This document shows, one piece after another, positions 1 through 8,794 of a DNA stretch of 64,000 nt (position 1 is the stretch's first letter; every line of letters starts with the position of its first letter). The notes beneath the pieces are model-generated. The model was not told where the DNA came from, searched no databases, and was given only the letters and a program-made list of their open reading frames with translations. The translations under genes were made by a program, and so were the position numbers. The stretch is from JACVRW01 sp038323835. Its GTDB lineage: Bacteria > Actinomycetota > Thermoleophilia > Solirubrobacterales > Thermoleophilaceae. The stretch is taken from positions 1-64,000 of the forward strand of contig JBBQHI010000019.1 in NCBI GenBank assembly GCA_038323835.1, read 5' to 3'.

Positions 1-195
1 ACAACCCGACCGCGACCAATCGGACTGAGCGGCGCGTTAGCGTGAACCTCCATCTGGGCCTCCTGGAACTGAGTTGCCTCGACAGCACTCAGCCTCCAGG
101 CAGGCCCGGATACCTACTGACAAACCCTCCTAGGAACTACACCTAGGCCGCGACCGCGCCGTAGTACGGTGACGGGCTCCCGGCCCAGAGGTTTC
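1..195. other. Left edge, no gene seen
   Basis: No open frame of useful length runs through the first 195 bases; the frame that ends in TGA at 118-120 is closed again by TGA at 70-72. Two copies of the palindrome CCTAGG lie near 129 and 142, just ahead of the first gene, and the promoter of that gene probably lies here. Nothing else could be recognised. Confidence 0.4.
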
Positions 196-1131
196 ATGAG
201 CACTCAGTGGACTGCCGATCAGATTCCCGACCAGACCGGTCGCGTGGCCATCGTCACCGGGGCCAACAGCGGCCTCGGCATGGTCACGGCGCGTGAGCTC
301 GCGCGCGCCGGCGCCCACGTGGTCATGGCCTGCCGCAACACCGCGAAGGGCGAGCAGGCGAAGGCCGCGATCGCGGCGGCCGTGCCCGGCGCCCGCACCC
401 AGCTCGAGGAGCTCGACCTCGCGAGCCTCGACTCGGTCCGTTCTTTCGTGGAGCGCTTCAAGGGCTCGCAGGCCGGCCCCGACCTCCTGATCAACAACGC
501 GGGCGTGATGGTCACCCCGCGCCGCAGGACGGCCGACGGCTTCGAGCTCCAGTTCGGCACCAACCACCTCGGCCACTTCGCTCTCACGGGGCTGCTGATC
601 GAGGGGATCGAGGGCCGCGGCGCGGCGCGGGTGGTCACGCTCTCGAGCGGTGCGCACCGGATCGGGCGCATCGCCTTCGACAACCTCGGCGGCGACCACC
701 GTTACTTCCGCTGGCGCGCCTACGGCCAGTCTAAGCTCGCCAACCTGCTGTTCGCGCTCGAGCTGGACCGCCGCCTGAAGGCGGCCGGGTCCTCCGTGAA
801 GAGCATGGCTGCCCACCCGGGCTATGCCGCCACCAACCTCCAGCAGGCAGGCCCGCCGCTGGTGGACACGCTGGTCATGAAGGTCACCAACCCACTGCTG
901 GCCCAGAGCGAGGAGATGGGCGCCCTGCCCAGTCTCTACGCGGCCACGGCGCCCGGGGTGGAGGGAGGGACGTTCGTGGGGCCGGACGGCTTCATGGAGC
1001 AGCGGGGGTACCCGCATCCCGTCACCCCGAGCAGCGCAGCCCGCGACGAGGACGTGGCCCGGCGCCTGTGGCAGGAGTCGGAGCGCATGACCGGCGTGCA
1101 CTTCCGGCTCGGCGCGGGCGCTCCCGCCTGA
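196..1131 (+). CDS. Short-chain dehydrogenase/reductase (retinol dehydrogenase / protochlorophyllide reductase-like)
   Basis: 311-residue classical SDR oxidoreductase. The NAD(P)-binding motif TGANSGLG is at residues 21-28, NNAG at about 100-103, and the catalytic Tyr176 and Lys180 sit in YGQSK with a serine near 150. It should reduce or oxidise a carbonyl/alcohol with a nicotinamide cofactor in the cytoplasm; the substrate cannot be read from sequence. The ATG at 196 is preferred over the in-frame GTG at 169 because AGAGG at 186-190 is well spaced before it. It is followed after about 45 bp by the helicase-nuclease pair, with no obvious functional link. Confidence 0.88.
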   Translation: MSTQWTADQIPDQTGRVAIVTGANSGLGMVTARELARAGAHVVMACRNTAKGEQAKAAIAAAVPGARTQLEELDLASLDSVRSFVERFKGSQAGPDLLINNAGVMVTPRRRTADGFELQFGTNHLGHFALTGLLIEGIEGRGAARVVTLSSGAHRIGRIAFDNLGGDHRYFRWRAYGQSKLANLLFALELDRRLKAAGSSVKSMAAHPGYAATNLQQAGPPLVDTLVMKVTNPLLAQSEEMGALPSLYAATAPGVEGGTFVGPDGFMEQRGYPHPVTPSSAARDEDVARRLWQESERMTGVHFRLGAGAPA

Positions 1132-1175
1132 CGGTGCGCGAGCGTGCCGTCGTGGGCACGCGCTAGTCCTAGGGC

Positions 1176-4085
1176 ATGCCTCTCACGCTGGTCACCGGAC
1201 CCGCCAACGCCGCGAAGGCTGGCGAAGTCATGGGTGGGCTCCGAGCCCGCCTGGACACCGAGCCCGTGCTCGTGGTCCCGGCGTTCGCCGACGTGGAGCA
1301 CGCCCAGCGCGAGCTCGCGGACCGGGGCGCGGTGTTCGGGGCGCGGGTGCTTCGCTTCGAGCGCCTCTTCGGCGAGCTTGCCACGCGCGTGGGCTACCGG
1401 GAGGGGATCGCCTCCGAGGTCCAGCGCGAGCTGATCGTGGAGGCCGCCCTCGAGGGCACCCGCCTCGAGGTGCTGGCCGAGTCGGCGCGACAGCCGGGCT
1501 TCGCCCGGGCCGCAACCCGGCTCGCGGCCGAGCTCGGCCGGGCACGCGTCGACCCGCCCCGTTTCACCAGCGCGCTGCGGGCCTGGGCGGGCGACGGACC
1601 GCGAAGGGCCTACGCGGACGAGGTCGCGGCCATCTACCGGGGCTACCGCACCGGGCTCGAGCGGGCCGGGCTCGTGGACGCCGAGCTGTTCGCCTGGCGG
1701 GCCCTCGACGCGCTGCGCCTGAACCCCGAGGCGTGGGGGACCACCCCCGTGTTCGTGTACGGGTTCGACGACTTCACCGCCCTCGAGCTGGACGCGCTCG
1801 AGGTGCTGTCGGCCCGCTGCGGCGCCGACGTGACCGTGTCGCTCCCCTACGAGGCCGGGCGGCTCGCGTTCAAGGCCGTGGCCGCGGTGCACGCGCGGCT
1901 GTCCGAGCTGGCCGCGGAGCGCCACGAGCTGCCGCCGCTCGACGACCACTACGCCCCGTCGTCACGTCTCGCGCTGCATCAGATCGAGCGCGGCCTCTTC
2001 GAGCTGGATCCGCCCGAGCCGGTGGACGCGGGCACGGCCGTGGCCCTCCACGAGGCCGCCGGGGCGCGCGCGGAGGTGGAGCTGGCCGGCGCCCGGGTGC
2101 TCGACCTCCTGCGCGAGGGCACCTCTCCCGGGGATGTGGCGGTGGTGTTCCGCGACCCCGGCCGCTATTACACGCTCGTGGAGCAGGTCTTCGGCGCCTA
2201 CGGCGTGCCGTACTCGATCGACCGCTCGCTGCCGCTGGCCCACACCGGCGTGGGCCGCGGGCTCCTCGCGCTGATTCGCTGCGCCGCCGGGGACGGGACC
2301 GCCGACGATCTCCTCGCCTACCTGCGCACCCCCGGGCTCCTGACCCAGCCCGCACTGGCCGACCGCCTGGAGGCCGGCCTGCGTAAGGCGGGGGCGCACA
2401 CGTCGGTCGAGGCGCGGGCGCTGTGGGAGCGGGAGCACTGGACGCTCGAGGAGCTGGACCGCCTGGCCGGCGCCTCCACCACGGCGCTTTACGTCCAGGA
2501 GCTCGAGCGGATGCTCGAGCGGCTCTTCACCGCGCCCTATCACCGCCGCGCCGCCGTGCTGGCGGGCCCGGAGCTCGACGAGGCCCGGGCCTTCGCCTCG
2601 GCTCGCACGGCCCTGGCCGAGCTCGGCGCCCTCGTGGAGCACGACGAGCGGCCCGGGCTCGACCGCCGGCGGGTGGCACATGTGCTCAAGGCGCTGCACG
2701 TGCACGTGGGCGAGAACCCCCAGCCGGATCGCGTGCAGGTGGCCCGCCCGGAGGCGATCCGCGCCCGTCGCTTCGAGGCCGTGCTGGTGCTCGGGCTCCA
2801 GGAGGGCGAGTTCCCGGGCGGCTCGCCGCCCGAGCCCTTCCTTCCGGACGAAATGCGCCGCGAGATCGCACAGGCGAGCGGGCTCGTGCTTCCGATGCGC
2901 GAGGACCGGCTCGATCGCGAGCGCTACCTCTTCTACGTCTGCGCCTCGAGGGCGGAGCGGGTGCTGGTGCTCAGCTCGCGGACCAGCGACGAGGAGGGCG
3001 GCCTGGCCGTGCCCTCGTTCTTCCTCGACGACGTGCGCTTCCTGCTGTCGGGGGTGCCCACCGTCAGCAGGTCGCTGGCGGACGTGACGTGGTCCCCAGA
3101 GGAGGCGCCGACCGCGGCGGAATGGGACCGCGCACTCGCCGCCCGCGGGCCGCGGCGGGAGGAGCGCCATCCCGGGCCCGTGACCTCCGAGGCGCTGCTG
3201 GCGGAGCTCGCCGAGCGCGGTCCGGTGTCCGCCGGGGCGCTCGAGCGCTACGCGGACTGCCCGGTGAAGTGGCTGGTGGAGAACGTCCTGAGGCCGGAGG
3301 CCCTGGAGCCCGACGCCGAGCCGCTGGTGCGCGGCGCCTTCGCCCACGCCGTGCTCGAGCGCACGTACGTCCGTCTCCGCGAGGAGACCGGTGCGCGCCG
3401 TGTGCGGCGGCCGAACCTGGCCGACGCCGAGCGGATCCTGCTCGAGGAGTTGCGCTCGCAGCGCGAGCGCTTCCCGATCTCTCCCCGCCAGACGCGGGTG
3501 CGAGCCGCCCTGCGCCGCCTGGAGTTCGACCTCCTCCGCCACCTCGCCGCGGAGGCCGACGCCGACGGGCAGCTCGAGCCCGAGTTCTTCGAGCTGCGCT
3601 TCGGTCAGGAGGGCGGGCCCGACCCGGTGGAGATCGCGGAGGGGGTGCGGGTCACCGGCATCATCGACCGGGTGGACACCTCCGACGGGCTCGCCCTGGT
3701 GGTGGACTACAAGACGGGCAAGAAGGTGGACAGCTACCGGGTGGGCGCCTGGGAGAAGGAGAACCGCTTCCAGGCGGCGCTCTACATGCTGGCCGTCGAG
3801 GAGCTCACCGGGAAGCGCGCGGTGGGCGGGGTCTATGTGGCCCTGGGAGGCGAGGACCGGCGCCCGCGCGGGATGCTGGCCAAGGGTGTGGACGAGCTCG
3901 GGAGCGGGTTCGTGGCGGGCGACGTTCTACCGGAGGAGGAGTTCGCCGACAAGCTCGAGTGGGCGCGCGAGCGGATCCGCGAGACGGCGGGAGCCATGCG
4001 TCGCGGTGAGCTGCGCTGCACTCCGGACACCTGTGCCTGGAACGGCGGCTGCGCCTACCCGTCCATCTGCCGGAGCGCCACGTGA
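1176..4085 (+). CDS. AddB/AdnA-like helicase-nuclease subunit with C-terminal PD-(D/E)XK nuclease
   Basis: 969 residues, the length and layout of AddB-family subunits that process double-strand break ends for recombination. Near the N-terminus the place of a Walker A loop is taken by GPANAAK, a degenerate P-loop, so ATP-driven motor activity is doubtful. The C-terminal third carries the RecB-type nuclease core, with GIIDRVD followed by DYKTGKK at about residue 844. Cysteines that could hold an iron-sulfur cluster are Cys694 (YADCPVKW) and a terminal set (CTPDTC, GGC, SIC). The gene overlaps the next by 4 bp (GTGA), so the two are surely co-translated. Assignment to AddB versus mycobacterial AdnA is not decided. 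Confidence 0.85.
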   Translation: MPLTLVTGPANAAKAGEVMGGLRARLDTEPVLVVPAFADVEHAQRELADRGAVFGARVLRFERLFGELATRVGYREGIASEVQRELIVEAALEGTRLEVLAESARQPGFARAATRLAAELGRARVDPPRFTSALRAWAGDGPRRAYADEVAAIYRGYRTGLERAGLVDAELFAWRALDALRLNPEAWGTTPVFVYGFDDFTALELDALEVLSARCGADVTVSLPYEAGRLAFKAVAAVHARLSELAAERHELPPLDDHYAPSSRLALHQIERGLFELDPPEPVDAGTAVALHEAAGARAEVELAGARVLDLLREGTSPGDVAVVFRDPGRYYTLVEQVFGAYGVPYSIDRSLPLAHTGVGRGLLALIRCAAGDGTADDLLAYLRTPGLLTQPALADRLEAGLRKAGAHTSVEARALWEREHWTLEELDRLAGASTTALYVQELERMLERLFTAPYHRRAAVLAGPELDEARAFASARTALAELGALVEHDERPGLDRRRVAHVLKALHVHVGENPQPDRVQVARPEAIRARRFEAVLVLGLQEGEFPGGSPPEPFLPDEMRREIAQASGLVLPMREDRLDRERYLFYVCASRAERVLVLSSRTSDEEGGLAVPSFFLDDVRFLLSGVPTVSRSLADVTWSPEEAPTAAEWDRALAARGPRREERHPGPVTSEALLAELAERGPVSAGALERYADCPVKWLVENVLRPEALEPDAEPLVRGAFAHAVLERTYVRLREETGARRVRRPNLADAERILLEELRSQRERFPISPRQTRVRAALRRLEFDLLRHLAAEADADGQLEPEFFELRFGQEGGPDPVEIAEGVRVTGIIDRVDTSDGLALVVDYKTGKKVDSYRVGAWEKENRFQAALYMLAVEELTGKRAVGGVYVALGGEDRRPRGMLAKGVDELGSGFVAGDVLPEEEFADKLEWARERIRETAGAMRRGELRCTPDTCAWNGGCAYPSICRSAT

Positions 4086-7000
4086 ACCTCACCGAGGAGC
4101 AGCTCGAGGCGGTGGAGCGCCGCGACGGTCCGTTGATGGTCCGGGCCGGCGCGGGCACCGGCAAGACCACCGTGCTGGTGGAGCGCTTCGTGCGTGCCGT
4201 GGTGGACGACGCCGTGCCGGTGGAGTCGATGCTGGCGATCACGTTCACCGACAAGGCCGCGGCCGAGATGCGCACGCGCGTGCGCCGCCGGCTGCTGGAG
4301 CTGGGGCGCCGCGAGGAGGCCCGGGCCGCGGAGAGCGCATCGATTTCGACCATCCACGGGTTCTGCGCGCGCCTCCTGAGGGCCCACGCTCTGCGCGCGG
4401 GCATCGACCCGGACTTCCGCCTGCTCGAGGAGCTTGAGGCCGAGCGGCTCGCGGTGGACGCCTTCGACCGCGCGCTCGAGGACTTCCTCGGGGTCACCGC
4501 GGACGCGGACCAGGCGGAGCACGATCCGGACCGGCTGGAGATGGTGGCCTCCTACACGCCGGACTCCCTGCGCGAGATGGTGCGGGCGGCTCACGCGAAG
4601 CTGCGCAGCCGGGGGGAGCGCCACCCGGCGCTCCAGCCCTCCGTGCTGCCCGCGCCGGCGGGGGAGCGCGAGCGGCTCGAGCCGGCGGCGCGCGCGGCCC
4701 TGGCCGAGCTCTCCGCGGGCTCCTCCGGCGTCCAGGTGGGGCGCGCGATCGAGCGGCTCGAGCGTTGCCTCGGCGTGCTCGATGGGCTGGCGCCGGGCGT
4801 GTTGGCGGAGCCGGCACTCCTCGGCAAGCTCGATCTCAAGGGCAGCGCGAAGGCGCTCTGCACCGCCGCCTGCGAGGAGTACGGGGAGGCGCTCACGGCC
4901 TATGTCCAGCTGTGCGTGGCTCGGAGGGAGCACCTGGACCGCGAGCTCCTGCGCCGGCTGCTCGACTTCTACACCGAGCGCTACGAGGAGGCCAAGCGCG
5001 AGCGCTCGGCGCTCGACTTCGAGGACCTCCAGCTGCTCGTGCGCGACCTGCTCCTGGCCGACGCCGGGCTGCTCGAGCACTTCGCTTCCCGCTACGTGCA
5101 CGTCCTCGTGGACGAGTATCAGGACGTGAACCCCCTGCAGAGCGAGCTGATCGAGCTGATCGCCCCGGGGAAGCTCTTTCGGGTCGGCGACGAGAACCAG
5201 TCGATCTACGGCTTCCGCCACGCCGACGTGTCGGTGTTCCGCAACCACCGCGAGCGGGCCGTGGCCGAGGGCCGCGCCGCCAGCATCACCGTGAACTTCA
5301 GGACCCGTGGCGAGGTGCTGGACGCCATCGACCTCGCCTTCGAGCGCACCTTCGGCGAGAGCTTCGAGCCCCTTCGAGAGGCTCCGGGGGCTCGCGGCGA
5401 CGGCACGGGGGAGCCGGCCGTCGAGGTGCTGGCGGTGCACCGGGACCCGCAGGCCTGGGAGGAGGCCCTGGGCGAGGGCGTGCTCGGCTCCGCGATGGAG
5501 GGCGTGCCCGCGTGGCGGGCGCTCGAGGCCCGGCTTCTGGCCAAGCGCATCGACGAGCTGACCCGGACGGACGCGGCCGACTGGGGGGACGTGGTGCTGC
5601 TGCTGCGGGCCACCACCAGCATGTCTGTATACGAGCGCGCGCTGGAGGAGCGGGGCGTGCCCACCCACGTGGTCGGCGGGCGCGGCTACTGGAGCCAGCA
5701 GCAGGTGCTCGACCTGCGCCACTGGCTGGCCGCCCTGGCCAACCCGCTGGACGAGCTGTCGCTCTACTCGGTGCTCGGCTCGCCGCTCGTGGGGCTCGGT
5801 CTCGATTCGGTCGCGCTCGTGGCCCGCTGTGCCCGCCGGGAGCACAGGGACCCGCTCTGGGCGATCCGGGAGGCGCTGGACGAGGGTCAGGGCCACTGGC
5901 TCGGCCAGGTGCTCCCGCCCGAGGACTGGCGGCGGCTGGGCGCCTTCCTCGCCCGCTTCGACGCCGAGCGCCGGGCGGCCACGCGCGTGGCCCTGGAGAC
6001 ACTGATCGACCGCGCCGTGACCAGCACGGGGTACGACCGCCACCTGCTCTCACTCCACCAGGGAGAGCGCCGCATGGCGAACGTGCGGAAGCTCATGCGA
6101 ATGGCCCGCGAGTACGAGGCCGACGAGGGTCGCGACCTCCGGGGGTTCATCGACGCCGTGTCCGAGCGCGATGCGATCCAGACCCGCGAGGGGGAGGCCC
6201 CGCTCGAGGGGGAGGCCCTGAATGCAGTGCGGCTGATGACCATCCACCGCGCCAAGGGCCTGGAGTTCCCGGTGGTGGCGGTGGCGGACCTGGGCAAGCT
6301 TGCCCGCGAGGACGACGGCCGGCTGCGGATCTCGGCCGACGGGGACGCGGGCCTGCGCCTGGCCTCGATCGGCGGGGGAGTGGTCAACTCGCCCCAGCTC
6401 GACCGGATCAAGAAGGAGCAGAAAACGGCGGGCGAGGCGGAGGAGCGGCGGATCTTCTACGTGGCGGCCACCCGGGCCCAGCGTCACCTGATCCTGAGCG
6501 GTGCCACCAACCTCGAGGACCGCCCGGAGCCGGGAGAGATGCAGGAGCCCATGCGCTGGGTCTGGCGCGGGTTCTGTCCCGGCGTGCCGGACGACGGGGT
6601 GCGCGGGGTCCACCTGGACCGTTACGAGGGCCGGGAGGTGCGCGTGGCCTGGCAGCTGCTCACGCCGGCCACCGCCCCCGAGCTGCTCCCGGCGGCCGAC
6701 CTCTCGCCCGCCGTGTCCACCCCGGCGGAGCTGCCGGACCACCAGCAGCCGGAGCTCGCGCTGGCCGCGGTGCCCGCGCCGCGGGCGCTGCCCGTGAGCC
6801 GCATCAGCTACTCGGGCCTCGAGGCCTACCGGCGCTGCTCGTACCGCTTCTATTTGGAGCGCGCTCTCCGCCTGCGGCCCGTGGAGTCGCCCGTGGCCCG
6901 CGAGCGGCGGGCGGCGCCCGGCCTGAGCGCGCTGGTCCGCGGCTCGCTCGTGCACGCTCTGCTCGAGGAGCTCGACTTCCAGCACCCGCGGGTGCCCGGC

Positions 7001-7603
7001 GCAGCCGAGGTGGACGCGCTCGTGGCCCCGCACGCGCCCGTCCGCGCCGAGGACGTGGAGGACCTGCGGGCAATGGTGGCCGCCTTCACCGGCTCGGAGC
7101 TGTTCGCCCGCGTGGCCGCCGCGCGCCGCGTGCGCAACGAACTGCCGTTCGCCTTCACCCTCGAGCCCCCGGGCGCCGGCGGGCGCCGGCTGGTGGTGAA
7201 CGGTGTGGTGGACGTGTACGCCACCGAGGCCGGCGGCGCGCTCGTGGTGGACTACAAGAGCGACGCCCTCGACGGCCGCGACCCCGAGGAGCTCTGCGCT
7301 CGCGCCTACGCCACCCAGCGCCTCGTATACGCGCTGGCCGCCCTGCGGTCCGGGGCCGACCGGGTTGAGGTCGTGCACTGTTTCCTGGAGCGCCCGGACG
7401 ATCTGGCCGTGGTCACCTACGACGCGGATGAGGCGGCCGACCTCGAGGCACAGCTCCTCGAGATGGCCCGCGGAGTGGTGGAGGCCCGCTTCGAGCCCAC
7501 CGACTCGCCGCACCGCGAGCTATGCGGCGACTGCCCCGGACGGGCCTCGCTGTGCAGCTGGGGACCCGAGCAAACCCTGGCCGAGCCGGCCGCCACGGGC
7601 TGA
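4082..7603 (+). CDS. AddA/AdnB-like UvrD-family helicase with C-terminal nuclease
   Basis: 1173-residue superfamily 1A helicase. Walker A GAGTGKTT is at residues 23-30, the motif II region DEYQD at about 343, motif III GDENQSIYGFR shortly after, and the motif VI region YVAATRAQ at about 793. The C-terminal nuclease has GVVDVY and DYKSD at about residue 1055. A cysteine in AYRRCSYRF and a terminal CGDCPGRASLC set resemble the iron-sulfur nuclease pattern. With its upstream partner it would form a two-motor-like, two-nuclease complex for resection of DNA ends in recombinational repair. It starts with GTG inside the stop of the preceding gene. Confidence 0.9.
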   Translation: MNLTEEQLEAVERRDGPLMVRAGAGTGKTTVLVERFVRAVVDDAVPVESMLAITFTDKAAAEMRTRVRRRLLELGRREEARAAESASISTIHGFCARLLRAHALRAGIDPDFRLLEELEAERLAVDAFDRALEDFLGVTADADQAEHDPDRLEMVASYTPDSLREMVRAAHAKLRSRGERHPALQPSVLPAPAGERERLEPAARAALAELSAGSSGVQVGRAIERLERCLGVLDGLAPGVLAEPALLGKLDLKGSAKALCTAACEEYGEALTAYVQLCVARREHLDRELLRRLLDFYTERYEEAKRERSALDFEDLQLLVRDLLLADAGLLEHFASRYVHVLVDEYQDVNPLQSELIELIAPGKLFRVGDENQSIYGFRHADVSVFRNHRERAVAEGRAASITVNFRTRGEVLDAIDLAFERTFGESFEPLREAPGARGDGTGEPAVEVLAVHRDPQAWEEALGEGVLGSAMEGVPAWRALEARLLAKRIDELTRTDAADWGDVVLLLRATTSMSVYERALEERGVPTHVVGGRGYWSQQQVLDLRHWLAALANPLDELSLYSVLGSPLVGLGLDSVALVARCARREHRDPLWAIREALDEGQGHWLGQVLPPEDWRRLGAFLARFDAERRAATRVALETLIDRAVTSTGYDRHLLSLHQGERRMANVRKLMRMAREYEADEGRDLRGFIDAVSERDAIQTREGEAPLEGEALNAVRLMTIHRAKGLEFPVVAVADLGKLAREDDGRLRISADGDAGLRLASIGGGVVNSPQLDRIKKEQKTAGEAEERRIFYVAATRAQRHLILSGATNLEDRPEPGEMQEPMRWVWRGFCPGVPDDGVRGVHLDRYEGREVRVAWQLLTPATAPELLPAADLSPAVSTPAELPDHQQPELALAAVPAPRALPVSRISYSGLEAYRRCSYRFYLERALRLRPVESPVARERRAAPGLSALVRGSLVHALLEELDFQHPRVPGAAEVDALVAPHAPVRAEDVEDLRAMVAAFTGSELFARVAAARRVRNELPFAFTLEPPGAGGRRLVVNGVVDVYATEAGGALVVDYKSDALDGRDPEELCARAYATQRLVYALAALRSGADRVEVVHCFLERPDDLAVVTYDADEAADLEAQLLEMARGVVEARFEPTDSPHRELCGDCPGRASLCSWGPEQTLAEPAATG

Positions 7604-7678
7604 AAAGCGGCTTTCCGTCAGGAGCGAGGCCTATCTTGCGACTCGTCCAGCATGCGAACCGAAGGGGAGTCCAGGCAG

Positions 7679-8134
7679 ATGCCCCTCTGCTTCATTGAGC
7701 CGCAGGAAGCGATCAGAGTCGTAGCCGAGAGCGTCGGCCGCGAGGCGCGTAGGCAGCTCCTAGGGGAGGTGGTCCGCGCGTGGGTCGACGAGATCCCCGA
7801 CGACGAGCTCGCCGTGCACTACGCGAAGGCCGTGGAGGAGCTCGACGACGACGACCTGTCCATGCTCGCCGCCTGGCACGCCTCCCTGGAGGTCGGGCAC
7901 CCGATCGCGAACAAGGACTTCCTCCTCCGGGCCTTCCGCCACCTCGGCACGCACCGGCGCGAGGCGCTGAAGATCGCCGCCGGGTTCAAGGGCGACGACG
8001 CCTTCGAGGCCGGGGTGAGCGAGGAGCAGGCGCTGGACACCGTGCTGCCCTGGCTGTCGCACGAGCGACTGGTGGAGCTGGCCGCCGAGGCGGTCGAGCT
8101 GTACTGCTGGGACAGGCTTGGTTCCGACAACTAG
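7679..8134 (+). CDS. Acidic hypothetical protein
   Basis: 151-residue soluble, acidic, mostly helical-looking protein with no signal peptide or membrane segment and no motif I recognise. It has runs such as EELDDDDLSML and ends WDRLGSDN. The ATG at 7679 is chosen over the ATG at 7652 because GGGGAG at 7664-7669 lies at a good distance before it. It follows the helicase pair by 75 bp, so it could belong to the same transcript, but no function should be inferred from that. Confidence 0.7.
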   Translation: MPLCFIEPQEAIRVVAESVGREARRQLLGEVVRAWVDEIPDDELAVHYAKAVEELDDDDLSMLAAWHASLEVGHPIANKDFLLRAFRHLGTHRREALKIAAGFKGDDAFEAGVSEEQALDTVLPWLSHERLVELAAEAVELYCWDRLGSDN

Positions 8135-8157
8135 CCGGCTGCGCAGCGGCGCCTGAG

Positions 8158-8212
8158 CGGGTCGTCGGTCGCTCGCGTGCGATGCACGCGTTGCTACCTG
8201 CCTTCCCGCTCA
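8158..8212 (-). repeat. Partial, decayed copy of repeat family 2
   Basis: Positions 8165-8181 (TCGGTCGCTCGCGTGCG) match 17 of 17 bases with the minus strand of the large palindromic element at 25556-25637, and the following bases remain alignable (CACGCG, then CCTGC and CTTCC in the same order). The copy covers the GTG at 8177, a formal start of the nuclease gene, which argues for a later start there. Confidence 0.5.
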
Positions 8213-8728
8213 TGCTTGCTCCTCGCTCGGCTATTTGCCGGAACGGCTCTCTGGCTCGCGCTCGCCGGCTGCGGCGGCTCGGACCACGGCCAGACCGCCG
8301 CTTCCTCCGCCTTCCCCGGCCCGGGGCCGGGCGCCCGCACGGGCACGCTCGAGGCGGTCAGCGACGGCGACACCATCCGCCTGGTGGGCATCGGGCGGGT
8401 GCGCCTGATCGGGATCGACACGCCGGAGATCCACGGCCGGGTGGAGTGCTTCGGCCAAGAGGCGTCGGACTTCGTGAGCCGGTTCCTGGCGCCCGGGGCG
8501 CGGGTTAGGTACCGGACCGGGCGGGAGGAGCGCGACCGCTACGGGCGCCTGCTGGCCTACGTCTGGCTCCCTGACGACCGCTTCCTCAACGGGCTGCTGG
8601 TATCGGGTGGCTACGCGCAGCCGCTCACGATCCCGCCCAACGTGGAGTTCGCACACCGCTTCGTGGCCGCCGCCCGGCGCGCGCGCGAGCGGAAGCGCGG
8701 TCTCTGGGGTCGCCCCGGCTGCGCCTAA
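8177..8728 (+). CDS. Secreted thermonuclease (SNase-like) lipoprotein
   Basis: Staphylococcal-nuclease-fold protein, up to 183 residues. An N-terminal hydrophobic stretch ends in the lipobox LAGC, so the mature protein should be lipid-anchored outside the membrane. Family motifs are present: SDGDTIRL, IGIDTPE, a conserved acidic FGQEAS, and RDRYGRLLAYVW. It should cut nucleic acid with Ca2+. The start is uncertain: the GTG at 8177 lies inside a repeat copy, and a TTG at 8216 would give a cleaner lipoprotein signal (LLLARLFAG...). No ribosome binding site decides between them. It converges on the pseudopilin operon with repeat copy R1 between. Confidence 0.82.
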   Translation: MRCTRCYLPSRSCLLLARLFAGTALWLALAGCGGSDHGQTAASSAFPGPGPGARTGTLEAVSDGDTIRLVGIGRVRLIGIDTPEIHGRVECFGQEASDFVSRFLAPGARVRYRTGREERDRYGRLLAYVWLPDDRFLNGLLVSGGYAQPLTIPPNVEFAHRFVAAARRARERKRGLWGRPGCA

Positions 8729-8732
8729 AAGG

Positions 8733-8779
8733 CATGGTCCGGTGCTCGCCCGGCCGGCGCCCGGGCTGCGCTCCTCCCT
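8733..8779 (+). repeat. Dispersed palindromic repeat, copy R1
   Basis: Member of the about 47-bp repeat family that opens with CATGGTCCGGTGCTCGCC and closes with GCTGCGCTCCTCC. The central palindrome here is GCCCGG...CCCGGGC. It lies between two convergent genes, where a hairpin could serve as a bidirectional terminator. Confidence 0.85.
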
Positions 8780-8794
8780 GGGCGCGCCGCCCGA

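Noticed and set aside
4055..6043. 662-codon open frame antisense to the AddA-like helicase, and similar long antisense frames (e.g. 1962-3542, 19015-20661)
   Set aside because: They lie opposite well-supported genes, have compositions typical of GC-rich shadow frames (runs of Arg, Pro, Gly, Ala, His) and no recognisable domains.
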